From Notamacropus eugenii (Eukaryota > Chordata > Mammalia > Diprotodontia > Macropodidae), in NCBI RefSeq assembly GCF_028372415.1, contig NC_092874.1:336940151-337004150 (forward strand): a stretch of 64,000 bases of DNA, given 5' to 3'. Every line of letters starts with the position of its first letter. Position 1 is the stretch's first letter. This document shows positions 11,571-22,856 of the stretch, in pieces. A model generated the notes under the pieces. The model did no database searches, had not been told where the DNA came from, and was given only the letters and a program-made list of their open reading frames with translations. A program made the position numbers and the translations under genes.

Positions 11571-12579
11571 TGAACCTGAATTAAGAGAATGCTAATGTTA
11601 GAGCCATGCCTACAACACTTGGCAATCTAGAGCAGAAGGAAAGAGAGAATTTCACAAAGAAAGAAATCACTTTGAGGCCGTGCCGTGCCAGTATGACCAG
11701 CTTTAGTCATATGTGTTCACTTCATGAGAGCATCACCAGCATTACATTCTAAGTTTTTGCCTGTTCTTACCATAAAAGCTTTGAATATTCTGTGATGGTT
11801 GTGCCTAGGCTTCTGGGGTTGAGGGTAGGAGGTGTTTTATAGTTTTTACCATGCCATCTTATTAAATGTCTTTATAATCAATGAATCATATCTAGTCACT
11901 TATTATTAAAGAGAAGCACACCGGTAGGGGCTCATAAGATATAGCTTTAAAAGGGTTTCTCCATCACTAAAAAGTAGTGGTGGTAGTAGTAATATGTTGT
12001 TGTGGTGGTAGTAGTAGCAGCAGCAGCAGCAGCTGCTCTCCAGGGACCCAAACTATGAGCATAAGAGAAGGTTGGGGGAATAAATGGGTGACTGGGCAAG
12101 CCACTTAACTTCTTAGCTCCCCCAAACAACTCTCTAAGATTATAAGTTGTAGAACAATTGTCAATATGCATTGTTAGAGAGAATTTCCTTATTAGAAGTT
12201 ACCTACGTTAATAAAATAATGTCTCAAACCATACAAAAATTTAATTTAAAATGTAGGATTAACCATTTTAACAGCCCACTGCCCTATTTCTGAATACCTA
12301 GGAGAAAAACCAAACAATTTGTACTAGTTCAAGGTGTCATGAAAAACAAAAATTGAATACTGGATCTCAATGTGCCCCAAATGAAGTCCTCTGTGTTACA
12401 TAGATAAATGCTAACAAAGAATAGAACCTGACAGCCTCAACCTTGTTAACATGTAAAAAAGAGCTGAAGTTACATCTGTGCAATGGTATCTTGACCTCTT
12501 AAATTATCAGGTCTAACACAATTGTTTATCAATGAACCAGAAAGAAAATGTAGAAAATAGATGGCAGCGAAGTGTTTGA
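11571..12579. other. intergenic DNA with a trinucleotide tract
   Basis: Unique-looking sequence. The TAG/TGG/CAG trinucleotide tract at 11973-12035 is listed separately. No gene is supported. Confidence 0.4.
11973..12035. repeat. impure trinucleotide repeat (TGG/TAG/CAG)
   Basis: Alternating gtggtggtag and gtagtag units lead into a CAG run of about six units that ends in ctgctc. It is intergenic and not in a supported reading frame. Confidence 0.9.
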
Positions 12580-12845
12580 GGATTTGGAGAGCGATGAATT
12601 TGGAATCAAGAGATCTGAATTGAAAGCCTGCATCAGATAGTAGCTGTGTGAGCTTGGGCAAATCACTTAACTTTTCTCAGCCTCAGTTTGCTCATCTGCA
12701 AAATGTCCATACTTAGTAGCAGTTCTTAGCATTGTGCCTAGCACAAACTAGTTGTTGACTATCTCACAAGGTTGTTGTATCAAAGTAAATAATATATGTA
12801 AAGGGTTTTGAAAAAATCAAAATGCATCATCATTACCACCACCAA
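12580..12845 (+). mobile_element. MAR1-like SINE, diverged
   Basis: It follows the MAR1/MIR order: 'gaatttggaatcaagagatc', 'tagctgtgtgagcttgggca', 'cctcagtttgctcatctgca', then the MAR1 3' half 'ctcacaaggttgttgtatca' and 'atgtaaagggttttgaaaa'. It is the last recognisable repeat before the repeat-poor 3' UTR of SEMA6A. Confidence 0.75.
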
Positions 12846-13012
12846 AAAATGGTGTTAAAATCTGGTTTCTGGCTGTAAGCATCAAAACAATATAATAGCA
12901 CATGGCTATTCAGGCCTTGGGAACAGGGTGAGGATGGAGAGAAGGGGAGGAAACATCATACAAAGAAAGCACCCAGTACACAAAAAGTAAGGTAGAACAG
13001 TCTGGATTGTGT

Positions 13013-13018
13013 TTATTA
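13013..13018 (-). promoter_or_regulatory. SEMA6A: distal poly(A) signal candidate AATAAA
   Basis: The plus strand reads TTTATT, so the transcript strand reads AGTAATAAACACAATCC. It is followed 25-60 nt later by U/GU-rich TTTTTGTGTACTGGGTGC. This is a good arrangement for cleavage near 12990-13003. Confidence 0.5.
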
Positions 13019-13036
13019 CTTCCATGTAATAAAGAA

Positions 13037-13104
13037 CTTTTTCCTTGCCTTTTTTTTGTCTTTTATCTTTTTTTCTTTTTCTTTCCTTCTTTCCTTCTTT
13101 TTTA
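13037..13104. repeat. T/C-rich (TTTC)n-like tract
   Basis: The plus strand is pyrimidine-only over most of the stretch (cttttttttgtc, ctttccttctttccttc). In the SEMA6A transcript it would be a G/A-rich purine run just upstream of the distal poly(A) signal. Confidence 0.85.
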
Positions 13105-13984
13105 ACAACATACATTAAGTTGTGAATCAGATGTTAGGGAATGTGGAGGTGGAAGGAGAATTGGTGACATCACAATATTTTTTTTACAACTTTACAACAA
13201 ATAGGATTCTGAGTCTGTTGCACCTACCAGTGTATAGCAAGGGTGGAAAAAGGAAAGGCACACTTAGGTTTATGGACCCTCCTCCCCACACACAGCAGGG
13301 AGAAAAAGAAGACAAGAAAAAAAGAGGTAAGCGAAGAAGACCCATTAAATACAAATGGGCATTTCAGGGTCAACCTGGTAATTGACCTGATGCACACCAC
13401 CAGGTAGAGAGTTCTTCACTGCAGGTGAAGGTGTAGCAATCTTTCTGGTCTGCTTTGCTAAGGGACAGCCATAAGTATTGCATTACATCTGGCTTTCTCT
13501 AGTGCCGAGCTCATGGGAGAAGATTGCAATGTGCAATTCCTTCCTTCTTCCCCTCCCTGCCCTCACCTTCTTAGCACCTACATCTTTAAAGAAAAAAAAA
13601 ATCCCAATTCCTGCTTAGGGAAAAGAGTTCTTGACTTCAGGAAGCATGGACCACAGAAGTTGAAAGATAGTCCATTAAAAAAAAAAAGATGTGATAAGAA
13701 TTATGGAATGGGAGGACATGCACTCACCCTTGTTACACACCTTAGTCTCTAGACTGTTCAGATTCTCTAAATATCACCTATACTCTAGCTGACTCAAAAT
13801 GACTTTCAAAAAGTTCAAAACAAAACAAAACACCTGCAGAACGAACTAGGTTTAAAAAGGGGGGGGGGCAAAACTTAGAAGAATCCCCTAAACATAGTGT
13901 TCATCCGATTTAAATGTAAACAGAAAAACCCACAACAATAATGTTCACTTTCTACAGTACGTAGACACAGTTTTTTTTTCCATT

Positions 13985-13990
13985 TTTATT
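13985..13990 (-). promoter_or_regulatory. SEMA6A: proximal poly(A) signal candidate AATAAA
   Basis: The transcript strand reads TGTCAATAAAAATGG, followed within about 50 nt by GU-rich TTGTTGTGGGTTTTTCTG. Use of this site would give a 3' UTR of about 2.0 kb. Another AATAAA at 14183-14188 has a poorer downstream context. Confidence 0.45.
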
Positions 13991-15096
13991 GACATATTAA
14001 ACAAAAAAAAAAACCTGTGTGCATGGACAAATGAAAACTGAGAAAGAAACTGACACACAACTCCCCCCCACCCCCGCTTTAAAAAAAAAGCCACAAGGAA
14101 ACAAAAAACTAAAATTTTAAAAAATCCATTGCCTCAAAGGCTTTTGCATCATCCATTGTGGTTGGCCTTGTACTCCAGGTTATTTATTAATCACAGCAGG
14201 GACCAGCCTGCCCAAATGAATTTCCTCCTCATTTCATTGTGTACATTGCCTGTGTTCACCGGGCAAATGACTCGGGACTCCTCTCAGGCATCAGCCCAAA
14301 TGCCCAAGTGTGCACACAGTCTGTGCCCATGCCAGAAATGAGGATGATTACTTGAATTTCTTCTCTGCTGGCTGAGAATATCACCATATTGAAATGATAT
14401 GAAAATATAAGGGGGAAGAAGGAGATATGCAGGAAGAAAGGGGAATGCCACCCACAACACTGGGGTCCATGCTGGCAGCACAGCCTAAGGGTGGTTTGAA
14501 TTGGCACAACTAGAAAGGTAATTTGAATTAGAGGGTGTGGTACTGCCCTAAGTTTCTCAAGGGATGTGAAATTATATGAAAACCATGACATCCTTCTTCA
14601 AAACTGCTTGACTTCAATTTTCTAGAGGGTCTTAGGGGAGGGGAAGAAAATAAATATCTGATTTTTTTTTTCCAAAAGGGGAAAAAAAGTTGAACATACT
14701 ATAGCTCACAAGTATACACAACTGAGGGTGTAAGGCACAAATTTACATGTGGAAGAAAACAGGCTATTCACAGATGTAATCCCACGAAAAACCCATGTGA
14801 TCAAACCATTAATTTATGCATGGTAACAGCCAGCATATTAATGAGTTTACACCATTTGTGTATTTCGTTTGCCATCTCACATGCAAGGTGAAATGAGAGG
14901 GCACATCACAAGCTGATGCCTTCATAGAAAGTATTATCGATCGACACAGCCTTGTTGGCTGCAGTGTTGCACTTACGTGCATTCTAAAGGTTTCTTGCAG
15001 TTGCTTTAGATCTGGGGGCTTTTCTTTTTCTCTTTCTTTCTTTTTTGTGTGTGCATGTCACAGGTCAGAAACCCAGCCAGAAAAGTAACTGACAGA

Positions 15097-15110
15097 TTTA
15101 AATAAATATT
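15097..15110 (-). promoter_or_regulatory. SEMA6A: AU-rich element candidate in the 3' UTR
   Basis: The transcript strand reads AATATTTATTTAAA, which contains the UAUUUAUUU nonamer associated with AU-rich mRNA decay elements. It is a single copy, so the functional inference is modest. Confidence 0.35.
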
Positions 15111-15665
15111 CCCCTCTTCATTTTCTTTCCTTTTAGCTAAGATCAGACAGTCCAAACAAAAAGTTTAGAATTCAAGCTCCAACTTATTTACTCAGTGAAT
15201 TTATTGGAAAAATAAAGTGAACTTAATTACTCCAGTTAATGGGATTCATGTTAAATAGTATAACTTTCAATGGAATTTCTGAAGAGCTGTTTTTAGGATA
15301 TGTGAAAAAAAGTCATTTCTTTAAGAAAAGAAAAGGTGAACAATAAATAATAGGAGTTATTTGCGTTAACGGTCACGTTATTCATTAAAAGAGAAAAGTA
15401 GCAGAAATCTATGACAAAATAGCCCAACATGGCAATGAACAGGATGCTGTAACACTGATGGGCGTTTCACAGTATCTGCACATAGTAAACTTCTGCCATT
15501 GTTAAAGTCTGAGTTAGATTTATCAATGAATTCTTCACTTTTTTTTTGTCTTTTTTTCTTTCATGATTCCTTTCAATGGACTTCTGTTGCAAAGGACAGA
15601 ACACTAGGCCAGTCTAGCAATGTCCAATGCAGTCATGGGCGAAATGCCACAGTCGCTGTTCACCT

Positions 15666-15720
15666 GTCTGTGTGTGTGTGTGTGCGTGTGTGTGCGTGTA
15701 TGTATGTGTGTATATATGTG
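15666..15720. repeat. (TG)n-like repeat in the SEMA6A 3' UTR
   Basis: The plus strand has TG units with GC and AT substitutions (tgtgtgcgtgtg, tgtatgtgtgtatatatgtg). In the transcript it is an impure CA repeat about 300 nt after the stop codon. Confidence 0.95.
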
Positions 15721-16011
15721 CTTTTGGCTCATGTTTGTGATGGTAAGTCTTTTTTTGTGAGTCAGAGCTGTTATCAAGTGGAAACGGCAGGGGAGGATGA
15801 GGGGTGAGTCCTGTGGTTGTAAACCTTCACCGAAACACATGGCCCAATTTTAGAAATTATTCCACTGTATCCCAAAGAAAAGGACTGTGTCCTCAACAAC
15901 ACTGCGACCTTCTTTGTAAGATTGGAACTGATGAGGCAGTTTAGAACATTGGCTGAGAGGGGCCAATTTCGCTTCACTGTTGGTTTACCACCTGTCCCCC
16001 TCCCACTGGGA

Positions 16012-17204
16012 TTATGTACATGCGTCATTAGGTTTCATGGATGTGGAAAGGGGGGCAAAAGAAGGTTTGGGAGGTACGTCTGGTTTTAGTGAGGGTGTGC
16101 GCTTCAGCCCCGACCGTGTCAGTGAGTTGTATGGGTTGAGGCTGGGTTGCCTTGAAACAGTCACTGCCTGGGTGGGTGGGGCACCATGCACCTGTATGGA
16201 GTCCACCCTCTGAGGGGCAGGGGGTGGGTTGTCTCCCCTGCCAAAGCTCTGATTTCTAGAAAGGTGGGAGGAATTAGAAGAGTTAGTATTGTTTCTTTTG
16301 AGGGCAGCTGCTTGATGACTCCTCGTTAGAGAGTTTGTGGGATAACTCCTTTTATAGTCCATGCCATAGGAAGAGGGATGCATTTCCAGTCGTTTGCCCA
16401 GGCCGTTCTGAGACAGCGAGGACCCCGGGGGTCCCAGGGAGGCCTCCCTCTGAGGGACCTTTGGAGGCAGGCTCTCCAGGTTCTCCACCAGATTTACCCC
16501 ATGGTTGGGGCTCTTGCTGCTAAGATGTTCCTTGATGGTCTTGTACTCAAGGGTAGCTGCCTGGTCTTCCAGGGACATCTGTGTCACATCACTCATTTTC
16601 GGCTGGTCCACGTACTCGTGTTGATAGCCCTGCTGAGTGATGGGCAGGACCACGACACTGGGGATGTGGCTTGGGGAAGCCCGGAGGGGAAGTTCAGTGG
16701 GAATCACAGGTGAGGACATTGGGGGCATGTCCTTTGTGCAGGCATTAATGAGGTTTTGATTCCTCTCCCACTCCCGGCTCCCTCGACTGGGCTTCCGTTT
16801 TTGTTGTAGAGTTGGGGTAGACTCTGGAGTAGGCAGGGCTGCCAGGTCTAGGTGATGTTGGTCAGCCTTGATGAGTATCTTGGCAGTATTGCTGGGAGTA
16901 GTGAGTTTGCCATTGTGCATCAGCGGGGTCAGGATGGCTTCTGGCTTAGGGTCCTTAGACTGGGTGTCCCCAAAGAGGCCGCTGAGCTTGGTCACGCTGC
17001 TCATGGAACCCCGACGTGAGTGTGTCAGCTCTTTCTCCTTCCTCTGGGTGACAGACACATCCTTGCGACGATGATCACAAATGCAGTAGACGATGATGCC
17101 CGAGAAGACCGCTCCCATGACAAAAGCCAAGATGACTGCAATGGCCAGGAGGGTGACTGGAACAAGCTGATCGTGTCCTTTGAGATAACTTTCCCGAATC
17201 ACAC
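16012..17204 (-). CDS. SEMA6A: SEMA6A terminal coding exon: stalk end, transmembrane helix, cytoplasmic tail
   Basis: Semaphorin 6A is a class 6 transmembrane semaphorin, a repulsive guidance ligand and reverse-signalling receptor that partners plexin-A2/A4. This exon begins after the acceptor ATTATTGCAG with GT, completing a Gly codon (phase 1). It encodes VIRESYLKGHDQ, then a membrane segment (VPVTLLAIAVILAFVMGAVF) and a basic stop-transfer CDHRRKD. A cytoplasmic tail of about 370 residues follows. The tail holds SRRGSMSSVTKLSGLFG, a PTPESTPTLQQKRKPSR stretch, NPPPAPQR, and proline-rich VPPKPSFAPL just before the NDACT end. Known SEMA6A tails bind EVL through a zyxin-like region, which would fit this proline-rich end. 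The TAA stop is at 16012-16014. Near-identity to my memory of the mammalian protein makes the assignment secure. The same frame stays open upstream into the intron, but that part is not coding. Confidence 0.98.
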
Positions 17205-19392
17205 CTGCAATAATTATAGAAGGCATTATGGAAAGGAAATATACTGACAGCAATTTTCTTTTCACAAAATTTAACATTTAGCCTATTAAGTAATAACAGT
17301 AATAATTAACCAACATCTATGTCTGTCTCATCTTCAAAGCAAGGTCTCTTACCAAACAGTAGTTAATTAGTCCTTACAATACCTCTTGCTAAGTAACAAA
17401 TAAACTTTGTTCGATGTCTTGTTTTTGTGCTGAAAAGTATATTTCAGATCTCAAGTCCACACCCTTTCTTTCATTTGGGGGAGTGTCATATTTTAATCTC
17501 TAAATTTCATTTCTCCTCCTTTCCCATCCCCCTTATCCCTTCTTCTTTGTGCTGGTCTCTTGTTCTCTCAAATAATCATGGTAACTCTGGAAATGGGAAG
17601 CCTTTGTGTAGAGATGGCAATCCTTTAATACACAAATCCCACAGCACGGCAAGCTTTCTACCTATATCTTTTTGGTCATTATCACCGACAAATCCAAAAG
17701 CCCAGGTCACATATTTAGTCCCCATCAGAAAGGGATGTTTTATTAACATTCCAGGTAACCACAAGAAGGAAAGAGTGCTATAAAACAAAAAACATTTGAA
17801 AGCAAAAAGCAAATACCCACAGATTTCAAATGGAAATGCCAACTTAGTTTTTATTTAAAATTAAAAAAAGTGCTATATACCCTCTTAATGCCAGACAGGA
17901 AACTCTAAAGACTATTTGAGTGAGGCTTTTTCCTTCAAGCTGAAAGGAACTGTAGCAAGAAGATCATTGTGCGGCAATCGCAGTGAGCCTAGAGACGTGT
18001 CAGGTCTCATTACTGTTTGTAAAGCCTGCTGTCATAGCGAGTTTCTTTGTTGAAGTTAATCTCTTCAATTTAATAAAAATTATGCGACTATATCAGTCAA
18101 TAATCTTACACAACATTAACCAACATGCTACATTTCTAAAGAAAGTTACTTTCCTAGTTCCTGTTTAATCAGGCACCAAGCTGGCAGATGTTGATCAGAA
18201 TCAGACGTGAGGGCTTTTTCTTTTGAAAACTAAGAGAACCAAAGTGTCACAATTGTCAGATCACAAGTGCCTGATGCGGTAGTTAAAAAAATAAAATCCA
18301 AAAGGCCTCAATTCATATGTCTGGAGAGCCAGGGAACATGAATGCATTAAAGGCATTAACATGCTCTGAGGAAATGTAAACATGGTTTCTATTCTGGAAG
18401 AAATAGCAAGACAGAAAATGTACCTTTTCAAGGGCCTCTGGAGACACATCTTTCATCGACTAAATTAAATCTTTCTAGAGTATTTCCTAAATTTTACTGG
18501 CATATAACAGTGGCACCAATTAGGATTATATACATATATTAATATTTATACCTAAATCTATATGCATATAGATATTATCCTATTCTTAAAAAAATCCGCA
18601 AAACATTAAATTTTTGCTGATAAATTACTAGTGCCACAGAAAAGATCTTAGGGGGAAGATATACATCTTTCCGATGAAAAAGCTCAGTGATGATACAGAT
18701 TTTTCTGTGAAAATATTTTGATTATTGAGGAGAAAGGTAAGAGATGCATAAGCTTGGTACTTAAGAAGAGTTCATTTGCTCTTTCTCCTTTTATCCAATC
18801 TCCCTCCTCTCACTGTTGGTTGCTGTGGAAATGACTGTCCTGTGACAAAGGACTCAGATTCAGGGAAGGAATAAATAGGGGAAGCAAGATGATCTCTTGA
18901 GAACCAAAGATCTGGCACACACACACGTCCTTGATAATGAAGGACAACTGCTGCAAAATATCCCTTAGCAAGCATTATATGGTTGTACGATGGAGTGTTT
19001 TCCAAATGTGATGTTTTTAATAAAAATTGCCAGATTATCTTCATGGACTTATAAGGGTAAAGATTGAGAAGCAGTAACAGTAGGGGGCTCCAGCTATAAC
19101 TCACACCTTTTATGTTGTGGCGGTCTCTAAACAGTAGGATCTCTTGCACTGAAATATATTTTAAAACCTAGGCATCACAAACTGAGCTAATGTATGTAAT
19201 GGTTTTAAATTTATATTTTCTGGTTGTTACACAAAAACAGCAGCTCTGATTTTCCCCAGTGCTATCTACAGATTGATAGGGTACTACAGTAGCAAAGAAC
19301 AGTTATTCTTCAATTTTGCAATGACCTGGTAGTTTCACTGAAGGGAATGTCATTGAACAATGGATACTTTTTCAGTCAAGTACATTTGTAGA

Positions 19393-19590
19393 AGGACAGC
19401 TAGGTGGCACAGTGGTTAGAGTGTGGGGCCTGGAGTCAGGAAGACTCATCCTCCTGAATTCAAATCCAGCCTCAGACACTTACTATTTGTGTGACCCTGG
19501 GCAAGTCACTTGCCCCGTTTGCCCCAGTTTCCCCATCTGTAAAATGGGAGGGAGAAGGAAATAGCAAACCACTCCAGTATCTATGTGGCC
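19393..19590 (+). mobile_element. WSINE1-like SINE, 3' truncated
   Basis: Head 'ggacagctaggtggcacag', 'ctggagtcaggaagactc', 'tgtgtgaccctgggcaagtc' and 'gcaaaccactccagtatc' are present. The usual terminal 'gccaagaaaacccc' module is replaced by unrelated sequence and then by a MAR1 3' half. Confidence 0.85.
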
Positions 19591-19599
19591 CAAGTTAAT

Positions 19600-19720
19600 T
19601 TCTGTCTCAGTTTCCTTATCTGTAAAATGGGGATAAGAACAGGGTCTAACACCCAAGTTGTTTGTGAGAATAAAATAATATTTGTAAAGCATTTTTGCAA
19701 ATCTTAAATGCTATTTTATT
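19600..19720 (+). mobile_element. MAR1-like SINE 3' half
   Basis: It starts in the shared core ('ctcagtttccttatctgtaa'), continues with 'atggggataagaacagg' and 'tatttgtaaagcattt', and ends 'tgcaaatcttaaatgc'. It abuts the truncated WSINE1-like copy, so the core occurs twice in a row. Confidence 0.8.
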
Positions 19721-19950
19721 CTAAAACTTAAACTCAGTCTGGTACTTGACATGGTAAGGAGACATTTCTGCTTAAAAGGAACACAGTGTGAGTAACAGAA
19801 GACTGAAATCCATTTCATTCACTGGTTGACTTGGGAGTGGGGGTAAGTCCAAACTGGGTCTTTTAAAGTAGAAATTAAGCAGAACAAAATTTCCTGTACA
19901 GTTTCCAAACTTTCCTTTTATCTCCTAATTCTTTCCTTTATAGGTCTAAA

Positions 19951-20153
19951 CTGGGGTGGGGAACCTGTGGCCTGGGGGCCACATATGGCCCTCTAGGTCC
20001 TCAAGTGCTATCCTTTGACTGAATCCAAACTTCACAGAACAAATCTCCTTAATAAAAGGATTTGTTCTGTAAAACTTGGACTCAGTCAAAAGAATGCACC
20101 CAAGGACCTTGAAGGCCACATGTGACCTTGAGGGCACAGGTTCCTTACCCCTG
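19951..20153. mobile_element. palindromic non-autonomous DNA transposon (hAT-like), copy A
   Basis: The 203-bp element is close to a perfect inverted repeat. The left arm (ctggggtggggaacctgtgg, then gccacatatggccctc) matches the reverse complement of the right arm (caggggtaaggaacctgtgc, then cacatgtggcc). The centre is acagaacaaatc - 13 nt - gatttgttctgt. A second copy lies at 32593-32784. A clear 8-bp target duplication is not visible. The terminal CAGGGGT-type ends suggest the hAT superfamily; the family name is not assigned. Confidence 0.75.
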
Positions 20154-21339
20154 AAAGGTTCTGGTGTTAGGTTGGCCATTATAAAAAGCTGAAGAAAGTC
20201 ACAGAGAAGGAGAAACAGCCTGATGGTTATTAGCAATCTTGGAGAATCACAATTGGTCCATACTTGATCATTTCCTAGTAGCTCTAATGGGAAGTTTAAA
20301 GATTGAATGCATGTTGGTGACAGGTCTATGCTTCTCGGTTTCATACCTTGTCCCACCAAAAAGGGGCTGAATAGATGCTGAGACAAGGACATGTAAGACA
20401 CATGGTGAATATAGGCCTATTCGGTGGGAACTGAACTGTAGAATTATCCAGAGAATGCTAGGAGTGCTATGTTTTCTAGTATGTAGACTACACCATTTTT
20501 CACGGGTTGGTCAGAAAGGCAATTAGGCTGGAAACATATGGAGTCTGAAAAACAAAATATGAATAGCCCAAGTACTATACCAAAACCTAATTGATGTCAA
20601 AAGACCCAAAGGTAGACCTTCAACATTTTGAGTGGGAACCTGTAGGGGATCTATAGGAGGGATGAGAAGAGTTGGGCAGGAATACAAGACTTGGAAGGAT
20701 CATCAATGCTAGAAGGTGTGTTCCTCTCCTCCTCCCTCACTGAGATCACAAATACACTAAGGCAGGAAAATATAGGACTATATTCAACAAAAAAGGAAAT
20801 ATTTAGCAAGAGATACCAGTTCTAAGTCATTCTAAGTAAGATTCCCTGACAATACTGACAGAAATATTACCAGAAGACAGGAAGAATTGGTCATAGGGGG
20901 TATTCTATTTGTAATACACACTTGTCTAGAAATTTTGGAATGGTTTTCTAAATTAAGTAGGCTATCTTTGGAATGCTTGTAACTCTGGTTCTAAATGTGA
21001 CAGAAAGATCTATTTCTTCAACTGCATAATAAACATTTTAATATAGACCTTATCTTTGGGGCAAATTTTAAAAAATCAACAAACTCTCTTAGTAGTTACT
21101 AAAAGATAATAAGACCAAACACTTAAAAAAAGATAAGAAATTGATCCTTAAACAATTGAGATGGGCTCATGGACCACAAAATGGACCACAGGCATGCAAA
21201 TTTCTAGCTAGATTTGATCTGATAATTAGGAAAGAATTTGTCTGAGAAAGTCTCAATGTGTTAACAAGATGGACACTCAAGTTTTAAAGCAATTTATTTC
21301 ACATGTCTGGTTTGTGGTTTCTATGACCCTGTCTCAGGA
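20154..21339. other. intronic DNA, nothing recognised
   Basis: Unique-looking sequence inside the last SEMA6A intron. The minus-strand open frame at 19946-20401 runs through the palindromic element and is not a gene. Confidence 0.4.
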
Positions 21340-21540
21340 TTAAAGGATTGTGGATTTTGAGCTAGAAAGGGCTTTTACAAGTCATTGAGTACAATCTCAT
21401 CATTTGAAAGATAAAGAATCAAAGGCACAGAAAAGGCAAGTGATTTGCACCAGGTCACACTGCTATTAAGGGGAGGAGGAGGGATTTAAACCAGGTCTTC
21501 CTAACTCCAAGTGCTCTGCCAACTCCATTATGCTGTCTCT
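21340..21540 (-). repeat. MIR-like SINE, inverted
   Basis: Reverse-complement order: 'gagctagaaagggctttta', 'gaatcaaaggcacagaaaag', 'ccaggtcacactgctattaa', 'aggtcttcctaactccaag' and 'tgctctgccaactcca'. It is diverged but ordered as in MIR. Confidence 0.65.
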
Positions 21541-21600
21541 CTGATAGTATATGTTTACTTCTCCCGGTCTTATAGTTCTGAGTGCCATCCTTCCTCTAGG

Positions 21601-21805
21601 GCATTGATTCTTGGCCATTTTTGTGTCATAGACCCCTTTGGCAAACTGGTGGGGCATATGGTCCCCTTCTTGGAATGTTTTATCCTATATTCATAATTAA
21701 AAGAGATGTTGAATTTCCATTAGTGAAAATGAAGATGTACATTTTTCCCATCCAATTCAGAAATCTATGCCTTGGGAGTCCATGGGAACCAGATTAAAAA
21801 CTAGA
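21601..21805 (+). mobile_element. DNA-transposon-like interspersed repeat, copy 2
   Basis: Shares 'tgtcatagacccctttggca', 'ggcatatggtccccttcttg' and a 'gggaaccagattaaaaac' end with the element at 6745-6918, same orientation. Unnamed family; hAT-like terminal phrases. Confidence 0.4.
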
Positions 21806-21872
21806 TCTAGAGAATCTAAGTGAATTACTATTTCTTGCTAGAATAAATACAAACCCACAATTTGATGATGAT

Positions 21873-22108
21873 GTGTTCAGTCATTTCAGCTGTGTCTGAC
21901 TCTTCCTGGGGCTTTCTTGGCAAAGATAATGGAGCAGTTTGCCAGTTCTTTCTTCAGTTCATTTTACAGATGAGGAAACTGAGGCAAATGGGGTTATGAC
22001 CTGCCCGGGGTCATATAGCCAGTAAGTGCCAGAGGCTAGGTTTGAACTCAGAAAGATGAGTCTTCCTGACTCCAGGCCAGGCACTCTATCCATGATGCCA
22101 CCTCGCTA
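21873..22108 (-). mobile_element. WSINE1-like SINE, inverted, near full length
   Basis: Reverse complement of the WSINE1-like element: 'tgttcagtcatttcagctgt', 'ggggctttcttggcaaaga', 'cattttacagatgaggaaac', 'ttgaactcagaaagatgagt' and 'gatgccacctcgct' at the head. It is inverted relative to the copy at 19393. Confidence 0.9.
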
Positions 22109-22856
22109 CACATATATACATTTCTACATAGCTATATTAATATTTGAGGTCCTTCTCTCCTTGTTAGGGTCTTTGTATATTAATATTTGTATGTAGAATC
22201 TTAAGAGGAAAATGCAAAAAACACCACCATAAGGCCTTTGATATTCTAGAGAGAATAACCCAAAGCCACTCTCCTGGAACTGGCCAGGTAATTTAGAATT
22301 GACTACTATCTTGTAAACCTATGTAGTTTTAATTATGTATTGATTTCTGTTGTTTCCAACCTTGAAACCAATTTAAGTTCCCCCATTTCTTCAATTATAT
22401 TTTCATAGATAAGTGTCCTTCTGGGTGCAAATGGCCCCCTGGCATCACAGAGAAGACCCTCTACAACCCCCTGCAATAAATGAGGAACTCTTCCAATTCT
22501 ATATTCTCATCCTCTTCAACCAATTCCTATTCAAAGATTACAACATATAAATCTGGGAGCAACGTTAGTAACATAATTTCCTAAACTTGTCATCATCCTG
22601 GCACTCTCCAGAAGGAGGAAGCATCTTTACCACGTCTGAGATGGGACTTTCCCTCTACACAAGCAAAGCTGAGACACCAACTCTGGAAGAGTTACCACAT
22701 CATCAACCTAATTTGACTGCAGAATTGGAGGACCACAGCACCCCCTCCCATCTCCAGTTGGAGGTAAAGAATATATGATAATAGAGCTTTTTGGACATAT
22801 AACTCTTCTGTGTATTTTGCCTTTTCCCCCTCTCTAGTGAGGATGCTTCGCGACTA
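22109..22856. other. intronic DNA, nothing recognised
   Basis: No repeat family or exon signal recognised. The open frame at 22587-22778 lacks a family motif. Confidence 0.4.

Larger units (their letters stand above)
12990..16011 (-). other. SEMA6A: SEMA6A 3' untranslated region (predicted)
   Basis: About 3 kb downstream of the stop codon on the minus strand. It is conspicuously free of the SINEs that occur every 1-2 kb elsewhere, which suggests constrained, transcribed sequence. The distal limit is set by the AATAAA at 13013-13018 and its downstream GU-rich stretch. A more proximal signal at 13985-13990 would give a 2-kb UTR. It carries a CA repeat, a UAUUUAUUU motif and several homopolymer runs. 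The exact ends are inferred without transcript data. Confidence 0.6.

Noticed and set aside
1-12989. A second protein-coding gene downstream of SEMA6A
   Set aside because: Short open frames here show no family motifs, splice pairing or coding-like composition; those at 3364-3564 belong to a LINE.
16335-17247. Plus-strand open frames opposite the SEMA6A tail
   Set aside because: They are shadows of the conserved minus-strand coding sequence, with no recognisable domain.
17205-17277. Upstream extension of the terminal-exon reading frame to a Met at 17277
   Set aside because: The frame is open into the intron, but the conserved SEMA6A sequence begins exactly after the acceptor at 17205-17210 and joins in phase to the upstream exon; the Met is intronic.
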